A DNA stretch of 64,000 nt from the NCBI RefSeq assembly GCF_002205675.1, contig NZ_NISK01000002.1, positions 640,876 to 704,875 on the forward strand, given 5' to 3'. Source of the stretch: Sphingopyxis bauzanensis. Lineage in GTDB: Bacteria > Pseudomonadota > Alphaproteobacteria > Sphingomonadales > Sphingomonadaceae. A model generated the notes under the pieces. That model was not told where the DNA came from. It searched no databases and saw only the letters and a list, made by a program, of their open reading frames with translations. The position numbers were made by a program, and so were the translations under genes. Each line of letters begins with the position of its first letter. Positions within the stretch are counted from its first letter, which is position 1. Of this stretch, positions 26,090 to 35,299 are shown in pieces.

Positions 26090-26575
26090 ATGGACAGGAT
26101 CGAAACTCAGGCCTCGGGCGGCTGCCAATGCGGCGCGGTGCGCTATCAGGTTACCGCGGTGCTCGACACCTCGCACATCTGCCACTGCCGGATGTGCCAA
26201 AAGGCGGCGGGGAATTTTTTCGCGGCGCTGATCGGGGTTCCACGCGATGCCTTTCGCTGGACGCGCGGTACGCCCGGTATCTTCAAAAGCTCCGATCCGG
26301 TCGAGCGCGGTTTCTGCCCGACCTGCGGCACGCCGCTCACCTATGACTATCTGACAAGCAAGCATCTGAACATCACCACCGGATCACTCGATGATCCCGC
26401 TCAATTTCCGCCAAAGATGCAGTTCGGGATCGAAGGGCAGATGCCGTGGTTCGACACGCTGTCGACGGTGCAGCGCGAAGGAACGACCGAAGAAACGATG
26501 GCCGGACCCGCCGCGACGATTAAGGCGAGCAATCATCAACACCCCGATCATGACACCGAAAGCTGGCCACTATGA
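26090..26575 (+). CDS. GFA family protein (CENP-V/GFA domain)
   Basis: A 161-aa zinc-binding protein of the glutathione-dependent formaldehyde-activating (GFA) superfamily. The zinc ligands are visible as GGCQCGAVRY, CHCRMCQK and FCPTCGTPL. Most members are not proven formaldehyde enzymes, so the reaction is unknown. I chose the ATG at 26090 over a TTG six codons earlier. The stop overlaps purT by 4 bp. Confidence 0.92.
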   Translation: MDRIETQASGGCQCGAVRYQVTAVLDTSHICHCRMCQKAAGNFFAALIGVPRDAFRWTRGTPGIFKSSDPVERGFCPTCGTPLTYDYLTSKHLNITTGSLDDPAQFPPKMQFGIEGQMPWFDTLSTVQREGTTEETMAGPAATIKASNHQHPDHDTESWPL

Positions 26576-27750
26576 CCCCCACCGCCACCATCCTGCTGCT
26601 CGGTTCGGGCGAACTCGGTCGCGAGTTTGTCATTTCGGCGAAGCGGCTCGGCTGCCGCGTCATCGCTTGCGACAGCTATGAAGGCGCCCCGGCGATGCAG
26701 GTTGCCGATGCCTACGAGGTCTTTTCGATGCTCGACGGCGTGGCGCTGCGCGCAACAATCGAAAGGCACCGGCCTGATCATATCGTCCCCGAGGTCGAGG
26801 CGATCCGCACCGAAGTGCTTGCCGAAGTCGAGGCCGCCGGGTTCCATGTCGTCCCGTCGGCACGCGCGGCGCAGTTGACGATGAACCGGGACGCGATCCG
26901 CGACCTGGCCGCCAGCGAACTCGGCCTCAACACCTCGACCTTCGAATATGCCGAAACGCGCGAAGCGCTGCATGCAGCCGCGGCGCGCATCGGTTTACCG
27001 CTGGTCGTCAAACCGGTGATGTCGTCGTCGGGCAAAGGCCAGAGCACCGTCAAGGACGCGGACGGCATCAACGCGGCGTGGGACTATGCCGCCGCCGGGA
27101 TGCGCGGCGACCGCCTGCGCGTGATTGCCGAGGCGTTTATCGACTTCGATTATGAGATCACGCTGCTGACCGTGCGCCACAAGGATGGCGTGACCTTTTG
27201 CCCGCCGATCGGCCACCGGCAGGAACGCGGCGATTATCGCGAAAGCTGGCAGCCCGCCGCAATGTCGGACGCGGCGCTCGCGAGCGCGCAGGATATGGCG
27301 ACAAAAGTCGTCGATGCGCTCGGCGGCCACGGTATTTTCGGGGTCGAGTTTTTCGTCAAGGGCGACGCGGTCATCTTTTCCGAACTCAGCCCGCGTCCGC
27401 ACGACACCGGCATGGTGACTCTCATTTCGCAATCGCTGTCCGAATTCGACCTTCACGCCCGCGCCATCCTCGGCCTGCCGATTCCCGCGATCGCGGTCCC
27501 CGATGCCAGCGCGAGCGCGGTGCTGCTCGCCGATCGCGATGCAGCGAATTTCGCGATCACGGATCTGGCCGACGCCCTCGCCATTCCCAACCCCGCAACG
27601 GCGATCGATGCCCGCATATTCGGCAAACCTGTGACCCGGCCCTATCGCCGCATGGGCGTCACGCTCGCCCGGATTGCAGGCGGCACGACCGACGAGGCCA
27701 GAGCCGCAGCGGTCGCGGCAGCAGGAAAGCTTACGATCGAATATTCATGA
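26572..27750 (+). CDS. purT: Formate-dependent phosphoribosylglycinamide formyltransferase
   Basis: A 392-aa ATP-grasp enzyme that formylates GAR using formate and ATP, the folate-independent third step of purine synthesis. It begins with the Rossmann-like LLLGSGELGREFVISAKRLG. It shows the ATP-grasp elements KPVMSSSGKGQS (about residue 145) and FFVKGDAVIFSELSPRPHDT (about residue 265). It overlaps its neighbours by 4 bp on each side, so the three genes are one unit. Confidence 0.96.
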   Translation: MTPTATILLLGSGELGREFVISAKRLGCRVIACDSYEGAPAMQVADAYEVFSMLDGVALRATIERHRPDHIVPEVEAIRTEVLAEVEAAGFHVVPSARAAQLTMNRDAIRDLAASELGLNTSTFEYAETREALHAAAARIGLPLVVKPVMSSSGKGQSTVKDADGINAAWDYAAAGMRGDRLRVIAEAFIDFDYEITLLTVRHKDGVTFCPPIGHRQERGDYRESWQPAAMSDAALASAQDMATKVVDALGGHGIFGVEFFVKGDAVIFSELSPRPHDTGMVTLISQSLSEFDLHARAILGLPIPAIAVPDASASAVLLADRDAANFAITDLADALAIPNPATAIDARIFGKPVTRPYRRMGVTLARIAGGTTDEARAAAVAAAGKLTIEYS

Positions 27751-28208
27751 CCCCCGCTGTCCGCCGCCTCGGCCCCGATGACGTAGAAACGATGCGCGGC
27801 CTCAACGCGCTCTACGGCGAAGCGTTCGACGATCGAGAGACCTATCGCTACGACTGCCCCGACGCCGCTTGGCTGGCGCGCCAGCTCGGCAAGGATGGGA
27901 TCATCCTGCTCGTCGCCGAGCAGGACGGCCTTATCGTCGGAGGCCTCACCGCTTACGATCTACCCAAGCTTGAGGCTGCGCGCAGCGAAATCTATCTATA
28001 CGACCTTGCTGTCGCAAAAGCGCACCGCCGCCGCGGCATCGCCACCGCGCTGATCGCCGAGGTACAGCATATTGCCGCTGAAACCGGCGCGTGGGCGGTG
28101 TTCGTCCAGGCCGATTATGTCGATCCGCCTGCGGTCGCGCTCTACACCAAGCTTGGCGTACGCGAAGAGGTGCTGCATTTCGACCTGCCACCGCTGGCGC
28201 GAGACTAG
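27747..28208 (+). CDS. GNAT acetyltransferase of the AAC(3)-I aminoglycoside type
   Basis: A 153-aa GNAT enzyme. From about residue 50 to the end it follows the AAC(3)-I aminoglycoside 3-N-acetyltransferases closely: LPKLEAARSEIYLYDLAV, then HRRRGIATALI (acetyl-CoA loop), then VFVQADYVDPPAVALYTKLG and REEVLHFD. The first 45 residues, including YGEAFDDRETY, also fit. Known AAC(3)-I enzymes acetylate gentamicin and fortimicin; chromosomal relatives may have another substrate. It overlaps purT by 4 bp and ends 32 bp before polA. Nothing suggests mobility (no integron or IS adjacent). Confidence 0.85.
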   Translation: MTPAVRRLGPDDVETMRGLNALYGEAFDDRETYRYDCPDAAWLARQLGKDGIILLVAEQDGLIVGGLTAYDLPKLEAARSEIYLYDLAVAKAHRRRGIATALIAEVQHIAAETGAWAVFVQADYVDPPAVALYTKLGVREEVLHFDLPPLARD

Positions 28209-28240
28209 GCCGCCCGCATCACCGCTGCTACACCGCCGCC

Positions 28241-31054
28241 ATGTCCGAGAAGAATCATCTCTATCTGGTCGATGGCTCCAGCTACATCTTCCGCGCCTAT
28301 CACCGTCTGCCGCCGCTCACCAACCCGCACGGGGTGCCAGTCGGCGCGGTCTATGGCTACACGACGATGCTGTGGAAGCTCGCCAAGGATCTGCACGATG
28401 CCGACGGGCCGACCCATCTGGCGGTCATCCTCGACCACAGCAGCAAGTCGTTCCGCAACGACATCTACGATCAGTATAAGGCGAACCGCCCCGAGCCGCC
28501 CGAAGATCTGCGCCCGCAATTCCCACTGATCCGCGACGCAACGCGCGCCTTTTCGCTACCGTGCATCGAGACCGAAGGGTTTGAGGCCGACGACCTGATC
28601 GCCAGCTATACCGAGGCCGCAGTCGCCGCGGGGTGGGATGTCACGATCGTGTCGTCGGACAAGGATCTGATGCAGCTGATCCGGGAGCCCGGGGACGGCC
28701 CGCACGTCGACATGCTCGACACGATGAAAAATGTCCGGATGGGCATTGACGCGGTAAACGAGAAGTTCGGCGTCACCCCCGACCTCGTCGGCGACGTGCT
28801 CGCGCTGATGGGCGACAGCGTGGACAATGTCCCCGGCGTGCGCGGGGTCGGGCCGAAAACCGCGACCAAGCTGATCGTCGAATATGGCGATCTGGAAAAG
28901 GCGCTCGCGGGCGCCGAGACGATGAAGGTGTCAAAGCTGCGCGACAATCTGATCGAACATGCCGACATGGCGCGATTGTCGCGGGTGCTGGTCGAACTGA
29001 AGCGCGACTGTCCGCTGCCCGATGCGCTCGACGACCTGAAGCTCGGCGCGATCCCGCCGCTTCCGCTCAAGACCTTCCTCGACGAACATGGCTTTCGATC
29101 GCTGTCGGCGAAGCTCGACCTTGGCGCGACGCCGGGTGGTCCGCCGACCTTGCCGCGTACCGGAGCCGTCGCCGCCGCCGCGCCGGAAGCCGGGGCATCG
29201 ACCCCGGCGCTGCCACCGATGCCCGCGATCGACCGGTCGCTCTATGAAACAGTGACGACGCTTGACGCCCTAGACCGCTGGATCGCCGACGCTAAGGCCG
29301 CGCATTTCGTCGCGGTCGATACCGAAACCGCCAGCCTCGACAGCGTCACTGGACGGCTGGTCGGGGTCAGTCTCGCGACTGCCCCGGGCAAAGCCTGTTA
29401 CATCCCGCTCGGCCATGGCGGCACCGACATGTTTGCCGAAAAGCCCGAGCAGATTGCCCTGGACGCGGCGCTCGACCGGCTACGCGGCCTGTTCGCCGAC
29501 GATGCGGTGCTCAAGGTGGGGCATAATCTGAAATATGACATCGGCGTGCTCGCGCAACATGGCATTACCATCGCGCCCTATGACGACACGCTGGTGATGA
29601 GCTTTGCGCTCGACGCGGGCAAGCACCAACACGGTCTCGACGAACTCGTCAAGCTCCACCTTGACCACACCTGCCTAACCTTCAAGGACATGTGCGGGAC
29701 GGGTAAGTCGCAGATCAGCTTTGCCGAGGTGCAACTCGACCGCGCGACCGAATATGCCGCTGAGGATGCCGATGTCGCGCTGCGGCTGTGGAAGCTGCTC
29801 AAGCTGCGCCTGCCGATCGAGGGCGGGACGCGCGTTTACGAGATGGTCGACCGCCCGCTCGCCGCCATCGTCGAAACGATGGAACGCGCGGGGATCATGG
29901 TCGACCGCGAGTATCTCGCCAAGCTGTCGGGCGAATTCGCGACCGAGATGCTACGGACCGAGGGTGAAATCCACGCTCTCGCGGGCCAGCCGTTCGCGAT
30001 CGGCAGTCCCAAGCAACTCGGCGAGATCCTGTTCGACAAACTCGGCCTCAAAGGGGGCCGCAAGGGCAAGTCGGGCGACTGGTCGACCGACCAGAACGAA
30101 CTCGAACGGCTCGAACGCGACGGGGTGCCGATCGCGCGCAAGATTCTCGAATGGCGCCAGCTTGCGAAGCTGAAATCGACCTACACCGATGCGCTGCAAC
30201 AACAGATTAATCCGGCAACGGGCCGCGTCCACACCAGCTACAGCCTCGTCGGAGCGCAGACCGGGCGGTTGTCGTCGACCGATCCGAACCTCCAGAACAT
30301 TCCGATCCGCACCGAGACCGGCCGCCAGATCCGCGACGCCTTCATCGCCGCGCCCGGCCATGTCCTGATCGCCGCCGACTATAGCCAGATCGAGCTGCGG
30401 CTCGCGGCGCATATGGCCGATGTTCCCGAACTCAAGGAAGCGTTTGCGCAGGGACAGGACATCCACAGCGCGACCGCAATCGAGCTGTTTGGCGAAAGCA
30501 ACCGCGACACGCGCGGCAAGGCGAAGACGGTCAACTTCTCGATCCTCTATGGCATCTCGCGCTGGGGACTGGCGGGGCGGCTCGAGATCACCCCCGACGA
30601 GGCGCAGGCGCTGATCGCGCGCTATTTCGAGCGGTTCCCCGGCATTTCGGACTATATCACCGACACGCTCGAACACGCGCGCGCGACGGGCTATACCGAA
30701 ACGCTGTTCGGCCGCAAAACCTGGTTCCCGCGCATCAAGGCGCCCAACCAGAACGAACGCGCGGGCAGCGAGCGCGCCGCGATCAACGCGCCGATCCAGG
30801 GGACCAGCGCCGACCTGATCAAACGCGCGATGGCGCGGATGCCCGCGGCGCTCGTCGATGCGGGCCTGTCCGACGTCAAGATGCTGCTGCAGGTGCATGA
30901 TGAACTGGTGTTCGAAGCCCCCACCGACAAGGCCGAAGCCGCTGGCGCGGTTATTCGCGCCGTGATGATGGGCGCCGCCGAACCGGCGCTCACGCTGTCA
31001 GTCCCGCTCGAAGTTGAAATCGGCATCGGCAAAAGCTGGGGCGAAGCGCATTGA
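28241..31054 (+). CDS. polA: DNA polymerase I
   Basis: A 937-aa three-domain polymerase for Okazaki fragment maturation and repair. Residues 1 to about 290 form the 5'-3' exonuclease (YLVDGSSYIFRAYH, GFEADDLIAS). Residues about 330-530 form the 3'-5' proofreading domain, with its catalytic DTE in VAVDTETASL, plus GHNLKYDI and YAAEDADVAL, so it appears active. The rest is the family A polymerase with motif A (AADYSQIELR), motif B (RGKAKTVNFSILYG) and motif C (QVHDELVFE). The ATG at 28241 is where family similarity begins. Confidence 0.98.
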   Translation: MSEKNHLYLVDGSSYIFRAYHRLPPLTNPHGVPVGAVYGYTTMLWKLAKDLHDADGPTHLAVILDHSSKSFRNDIYDQYKANRPEPPEDLRPQFPLIRDATRAFSLPCIETEGFEADDLIASYTEAAVAAGWDVTIVSSDKDLMQLIREPGDGPHVDMLDTMKNVRMGIDAVNEKFGVTPDLVGDVLALMGDSVDNVPGVRGVGPKTATKLIVEYGDLEKALAGAETMKVSKLRDNLIEHADMARLSRVLVELKRDCPLPDALDDLKLGAIPPLPLKTFLDEHGFRSLSAKLDLGATPGGPPTLPRTGAVAAAAPEAGASTPALPPMPAIDRSLYETVTTLDALDRWIADAKAAHFVAVDTETASLDSVTGRLVGVSLATAPGKACYIPLGHGGTDMFAEKPEQIALDAALDRLRGLFADDAVLKVGHNLKYDIGVLAQHGITIAPYDDTLVMSFALDAGKHQHGLDELVKLHLDHTCLTFKDMCGTGKSQISFAEVQLDRATEYAAEDADVALRLWKLLKLRLPIEGGTRVYEMVDRPLAAIVETMERAGIMVDREYLAKLSGEFATEMLRTEGEIHALAGQPFAIGSPKQLGEILFDKLGLKGGRKGKSGDWSTDQNELERLERDGVPIARKILEWRQLAKLKSTYTDALQQQINPATGRVHTSYSLVGAQTGRLSSTDPNLQNIPIRTETGRQIRDAFIAAPGHVLIAADYSQIELRLAAHMADVPELKEAFAQGQDIHSATAIELFGESNRDTRGKAKTVNFSILYGISRWGLAGRLEITPDEAQALIARYFERFPGISDYITDTLEHARATGYTETLFGRKTWFPRIKAPNQNERAGSERAAINAPIQGTSADLIKRAMARMPAALVDAGLSDVKMLLQVHDELVFEAPTDKAEAAGAVIRAVMMGAAEPALTLSVPLEVEIGIGKSWGEAH

Positions 31055-31542
31055 TCGCGGCCCTGCTGTTCGTCGCGGCGCTCGCTGCCGACCCCATCGC
31101 GGCGCCCGCGCGGAACGCCATAGCGGCAGTAGCGCCGATCGCCGACAGCGACCTGCGTGAATATATCGCGATTGCGGGACGCAAGGTCGCCGGGCGCCCG
31201 GTGAACGGCCCGATCGCGAGCGCCGACAAGGTGCTCTTGATCGCGCGCGACGACAAAGGCTTCCCGATAATCGCTGTCAGCACCGGTTTCCCGGCGCGCC
31301 AGTCCCTGCCCGCGCCGCCGCAAGGCACCCTCGCGGTCGTCCGACTGCGCCCGCGTTACGAAACGCCCGTTCCCGGCCCCAGCGCCAGCGATCTCGCCTT
31401 TGTCGCCGCGAACCGCCTGCCACTGTTCGTGATCGGCGAATGGGCGCGCCCCGCCCCGATGTGGGAAGTGGCGTGGGTTGACGATGCGGTCCGGTTTCGC
31501 AGCATCGGCGAGGTCGGAGAGATTGGTCCCTGGCAGGACTGA
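31051..31542 (+). CDS. Hypothetical exported protein coupled to polA
   Basis: A 163-aa protein with a probable signal peptide (MIAALLFVAALAADPIAAPA). The start is a TTG that overlaps the polA stop (TTGA), since no ATG is available near it. The body contains PSASDLAFVAANRLPLFVIG, a pattern seen in JAB/DUF4329-like domains, but the metal-binding histidines of active JAB enzymes are not seen. Function unknown. Confidence 0.6.
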   Translation: MIAALLFVAALAADPIAAPARNAIAAVAPIADSDLREYIAIAGRKVAGRPVNGPIASADKVLLIARDDKGFPIIAVSTGFPARQSLPAPPQGTLAVVRLRPRYETPVPGPSASDLAFVAANRLPLFVIGEWARPAPMWEVAWVDDAVRFRSIGEVGEIGPWQD

Positions 31543-31661
31543 CCGACGCCCCGGCACGCCATGCCGACCGCGCCACCCTTTCACCCACGCGACTTTCGCT
31601 CTATGACGATCCGATGACATTCGGCTGGCGATTATGTGACAGCCAGCAACGAAGGATTTCC

Positions 31662-32336
31662 ATGAGCAAGTTTCAGCCCGTCGCGCAGGCGCCGGTCCGT
31701 ATTCAGCAGAATATTCTCGCGCGCAGCGAACGCCGCCTCCTCAACTGGATCTGCCCGCGGCTGCCGCAATGGGTGACCCCTGACAAGCTGACCGTGCTCG
31801 GCTTTTTCGGGGCAGTGATAGTTGCGGCGGGTTATATGCTCAGCTGGCTCGACAGCGAATGGCTCGGGCTGTGCCTCGCGGGTTATGTGATCAACTGGTT
31901 CGGCGATTCGCTCGACGGCAGTCTGGCGCGTTGGCGCCAGATCGAACGGCCGAATTATGGCTATTTCGTCGATCATAGTGTCGATGCGCTCGCAACGCTG
32001 CTCATGGTCAGCGCGATCGGAATGAGCCCCTATATGCGCTTCGACGTCGCGCTGATGGCGGTGATCGGATATTTCCTGCTGTCGATCCACACTTTCATCG
32101 CCGCCAAGGTCGTCGGCGAGTTTCGCCTGTCTTATATGGCGGGCGGGCCGACCGAGCTGCGGTTGATGCTGATGGCGATGACGGTCGCGATGCCGATTAT
32201 CGGCGGCGCCGACATCGGCGGCACCAATTTCTCGGTGTTCGACCTGTTCGCGCTGGTCGTTTCCAGCATCCTGGTGACGCTGTTCATTGTCCAGACGTCA
32301 GCGACCGCCCGGATGCTCCGCCGCCGCGGGGTTTAG
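31662..32336 (+). CDS. CDP-alcohol phosphatidyltransferase family protein
   Basis: A 224-aa membrane enzyme of phospholipid synthesis that transfers a phosphatidyl group from a CDP-linked donor to an alcohol. The catalytic signature DGX2ARX8GX3DX3D is present in SLDGSLARW and GYFVDHSVD (about residues 88-112). Six or so helices follow from about residue 45. The acceptor alcohol cannot be told. GAAGGA lies upstream of the ATG at 31662. It converges on pheA with a 4-bp overlap of the stops. Confidence 0.88.
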   Translation: MSKFQPVAQAPVRIQQNILARSERRLLNWICPRLPQWVTPDKLTVLGFFGAVIVAAGYMLSWLDSEWLGLCLAGYVINWFGDSLDGSLARWRQIERPNYGYFVDHSVDALATLLMVSAIGMSPYMRFDVALMAVIGYFLLSIHTFIAAKVVGEFRLSYMAGGPTELRLMLMAMTVAMPIIGGADIGGTNFSVFDLFALVVSSILVTLFIVQTSATARMLRRRGV

Positions 32337-33226
32337 GGGCGCAAGCGCGCCTGCGCATAGGTACCAAGCAGCCGCAGTGACTTGGTCTGGAAGTCGAGTT
32401 CCTCGAGCGCGCGATCGATCCGTTCGTCCCCCGGTGCGCCGACGATATCGGCGTAGAATTGAGTCGCGGCAAAGCTGCCGTCCGTCTGATAGCTTTCCAG
32501 CTTGGTCATGTTGACGCCATTGGTCGCAAATCCGCCGAGCGCCTTGTAGAGCGCGGCAGGGATATTCTTCACCTCGAACATGAAGGTTGTCATAACCGGG
32601 CCGGTGATCGCCCCAAAATAGGCAAGCGGTTCGCGCGCCAGCACGACGAAGCGCGTCATATTGTGATCGGCATCCTCCATACCCGTGCCGTGCAGCGTCA
32701 GCCCGTAAAGCTCCGCCGCATGCGGCGGCGCCAGCGCGGCAAGTCCAACCTCGTCGCTGTCGGCGACCCACGCCGCAGCGCCCGCGGTGTCGCTGTGCGC
32801 GACCGGCGCGATGTTGTTCGCGCGCAGCCAGTGGCGGCATTGACCCAGCGCCTGTTCATGGCTCATTGCGCGCGTCACCGGGCCAAGATCGCGGCTCATC
32901 AAGCCATAGCGGATCGGCAGGAAATGCTCGCCGACGATCGACAGCCCGGATTCGGGAAGCAGGAAGTGAATGTCGGCGACACGGCCGTGCAGGCTGTTTT
33001 CGATCGGAATGATCGCGCGGTCGACGCGGCCGTCGCGCACGGCATCAATCGCATCCTGAAAGGCATAGCATGGCAGCGGCAGCGAATTGGGATCATATTC
33101 GCGCGCCGCCAGATCGCTGTTGGCTCCGGGCGCGCCCTGAAACGCGAGCCCGCGGGCGGGCTCGGCGAGTGCCGCCACCCGCATTTCATCGACCAGATGC
33201 TGCGCCGAAGCCGAATAACTGCCCAT
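32333..33226 (-). CDS. pheA: Prephenate dehydratase
   Basis: A 297-aa enzyme that makes phenylpyruvate from prephenate in phenylalanine synthesis, without a chorismate mutase domain. The catalytic domain shows GAPGANSDLAA, PIENSLHGRV and the threonine-arginine pair in HNMTRFVVLA. A C-terminal ACT domain (residues about 205-290) carries the phenylalanine-binding ESYQTDGSF and NIPAALYKALG segments, so feedback inhibition is expected. The ATG at 33226 follows GGGAAGG; an in-frame TTG lies five codons upstream. An ISAs1-family element is inserted 75 bp upstream and may affect its promoter. Confidence 0.96.
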   Translation of the reverse strand: MGSYSASAQHLVDEMRVAALAEPARGLAFQGAPGANSDLAAREYDPNSLPLPCYAFQDAIDAVRDGRVDRAIIPIENSLHGRVADIHFLLPESGLSIVGEHFLPIRYGLMSRDLGPVTRAMSHEQALGQCRHWLRANNIAPVAHSDTAGAAAWVADSDEVGLAALAPPHAAELYGLTLHGTGMEDADHNMTRFVVLAREPLAYFGAITGPVMTTFMFEVKNIPAALYKALGGFATNGVNMTKLESYQTDGSFAATQFYADIVGAPGDERIDRALEELDFQTKSLRLLGTYAQARLRP

Positions 33227-33300
33227 GACTGCCTTCCCCAATTCGAGCCGCGGCGCATAGCCGCATGACCGAAGCGACGCAACCGGTCGCGATCGGCCAT

Positions 33301-34542
33301 CAGGGGAATCGCTTCAGATTAACGGTTGTTGTTGAGTGACGAGTGTTTCGAGGTAATCGGGGTCGAGATTGGCTCGTTTTCTGCGGACTTTGAGGCTGTG
33401 TTTGTCGTTTGGATTTCGCACCAGGTTCATGGCGATGTGTTTGACGACCGCCATATTCTGGGGTCCTGATCCGGTTCGCAGTCTTGTGAGGTCGTCGTGG
33501 AAGACGACGTCGAGCACCCAGTGGAGCCGGTTTTCGATGCCCCAATGGGCGCGGACTGCGGCGGCGAAGGCTTGGGCATCGAGTTTGACAGAAGAGAGGT
33601 AATAGCGCCGTTCGGTGCTTTTGCGGCCCTCCCGTTCGACATGGTTTTCGACCATGGCGATCATCGCGAGATGGGGAAAATGGGGTTCATCAGGATAGCG
33701 ACGGTCGGAAAACAGCCATTGTGTGTTGTGACAGACGCTGTGGCGGCGTTCTTCGATGCGGCCATGATCGGCGTCGGTTGTCGTGTGCGCCGACAGGGTC
33801 ATATCGGTGGGCGGATCGGCAAAGAACGCCACGACATCGGCAAACAGCGCCGGACGGTTGCCCTTCAGCGCGAGCAAATAATCTCCGCCGCGCGCCACGA
33901 TGGTCTCGGCAATCGCGGCCTGTGTTCCGATCGCATCGATGGTGACGAGCGCACCGGTCAGTTCCAGCCGTTCGAGCAGCAACGGGATCGCGGTGATCTC
34001 GTTGGATTTTGCGTCTACCGCTTCTTGGCCCAGCACCAGCCGCTGGCGCGACGCCCAGGCTGAAACCATGTGCAGCGGCGCGCGGCCTTTGCTCCTCGCG
34101 TGACTACGCCGCGACGTCTTGCCGTCAATCGCGATGATATCGGGTGCCTCGTCGCGCAGCGCCTCGACCCAGGTCGCAAAGCAGGTTTTGAACAGCTCGG
34201 GATCAAGCCCGTTAATGACATCATTAAGGGTGTCGTGGGCTGGTATCCCGTGCGCAAACGGCAGAAAACGGCGCAGAAAATCGAGCCGGTGCTGTCCCCA
34301 CAGCCTGATCTCGACAAAATCTTCCATCCCCGAAAGCGTCGCGCACAGCACTAAAAGCAAGACCTCGCGAAGCGGATACAAAACCCGCCACTGCTCCCGG
34401 TGATCACGAAGCGCAGAAAAATGATCGAGTATCGAACGCGACGATGGCAATCCAGACATCAATGGCTCCCAGCATATGGAGCATCGTCTGAATCATAACA
34501 CTTCAATCAACACCAGTCCGTTCATCTGAAGCGATTGCCCTG
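33301..34542. mobile_element. ISAs1-family insertion sequence, complete, 9-bp target duplication
   Basis: A 1242-bp element with one transposase gene. The terminal inverted repeats match over about 25 bp with a few mismatches: left end CAGGGGAATCGCTTCAGAT, right end (read inward) CAGGGCAATCGCTTCAGAT. The 9-bp sequence ATCGGCCAT flanks both ends (33292-33300 and 34543-34551), a fresh target duplication of the size expected for this family. It sits in the divergent promoter region between pheA and a cytochrome c gene. Confidence 0.95.
33314..34459 (-). CDS. ISAs1 family transposase
   Basis: A 381-aa DDE transposase, full length and uninterrupted. It has the N-terminal DUF4372-like segment (SILDHFSALRDHREQWRVLYPL), the first catalytic aspartate in IIAIDGKTSRRS (about residue 112), the second in LVTIDAIGTQ, and the C-terminal RAHWGIENRLHWVLDVVF with the catalytic glutamate. 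The ATG at 34459 has GGGAG six bases upstream. It seems intact and potentially active. Confidence 0.95.
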   Translation of the reverse strand: MSGLPSSRSILDHFSALRDHREQWRVLYPLREVLLLVLCATLSGMEDFVEIRLWGQHRLDFLRRFLPFAHGIPAHDTLNDVINGLDPELFKTCFATWVEALRDEAPDIIAIDGKTSRRSHARSKGRAPLHMVSAWASRQRLVLGQEAVDAKSNEITAIPLLLERLELTGALVTIDAIGTQAAIAETIVARGGDYLLALKGNRPALFADVVAFFADPPTDMTLSAHTTTDADHGRIEERRHSVCHNTQWLFSDRRYPDEPHFPHLAMIAMVENHVEREGRKSTERRYYLSSVKLDAQAFAAAVRAHWGIENRLHWVLDVVFHDDLTRLRTGSGPQNMAVVKHIAMNLVRNPNDKHSLKVRRKRANLDPDYLETLVTQQQPLI

Positions 34543-34648
34543 ATCGGCCATTTCATCCCCTTGCGCCGCCGTCGCCGCACCAGTAAGGGAGCCTCCAAAT
34601 CAGATACGCGTCCGGCAAGCGGGCGCCAGCTAACGGGGCTGCTAGAGC

Positions 34649-35299
34649 ATGGACAATCGCAACAACACGATCGCTGGCTGGGTGCTTTTCGCCGGCATTT
34701 GCGCGCTGGGCCTGACCATCGGGTCGAGCATGTTGTTCGCCAGCCACAACCCGGAAAAGCCCGGTTTCCCGATCGAAGACGCCGAAGCTGGCGCCGGTAC
34801 CGCAGCCGCAGTGCCGATCGCCAACCTGCTCGCCGCCGCCGATCCGGTGAAGGGTGAAGCCGTGTTCGCCAAATGCGCCGCATGCCACACCATCGCTTCG
34901 GGCGGCGCCAATGGCATCGGCCCGAATCTGTGGGGCGCGCTCGGTAAAGCGCACGGCCATGTCGCGGGCTTTGCCTATTCGGACGCGCTGAAGGGCGTTC
35001 CCGGTAACTGGACCTTCGAAGCTATGGACGCCTGGCTGGCCAGCCCGCGTAAATATGCGCCTGGGACCAAAATGTCGTTCGCGGGGCTCAGCAGCGCCGA
35101 AGATCGCGCGAATCTGATCCTGTATATGAACACGCAGGGTTCGAACCTGCCGCTGCCCGCCCCCGAAGCCGCCGCGCCCGCCGAAGGCGATGCGCCGACC
35201 GAAGGCGAAGCGGCTGCTGTCCCCGCTGAAGGCACCGCCGCGGCTCCGGCTGCCGACGCGGCCGCCGCTGCTCCCGCTCCGGCCGAAGCCAAGAAATAA
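34649..35299 (+). CDS. cycM: Membrane-anchored CycM-type cytochrome c
   Basis: A 216-aa monohaem cytochrome c552/CycM homologue. An uncleaved N-terminal helix (residues about 9-32) anchors it; the haem site is CAACHT (about residue 77) and the distal methionine is probably in GTKMSFAG. In related bacteria it passes electrons from the bc1 complex to the terminal oxidase. The last 50 residues are an Ala/Pro/Glu-rich tail not seen in the classic protein. The start lies about 100 bp past the IS end; its original promoter region with pheA has been split. It shares one base with the next cytochrome gene. Confidence 0.92.
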   Translation: MDNRNNTIAGWVLFAGICALGLTIGSSMLFASHNPEKPGFPIEDAEAGAGTAAAVPIANLLAAADPVKGEAVFAKCAACHTIASGGANGIGPNLWGALGKAHGHVAGFAYSDALKGVPGNWTFEAMDAWLASPRKYAPGTKMSFAGLSSAEDRANLILYMNTQGSNLPLPAPEAAAPAEGDAPTEGEAAAVPAEGTAAAPAADAAAAAPAPAEAKK

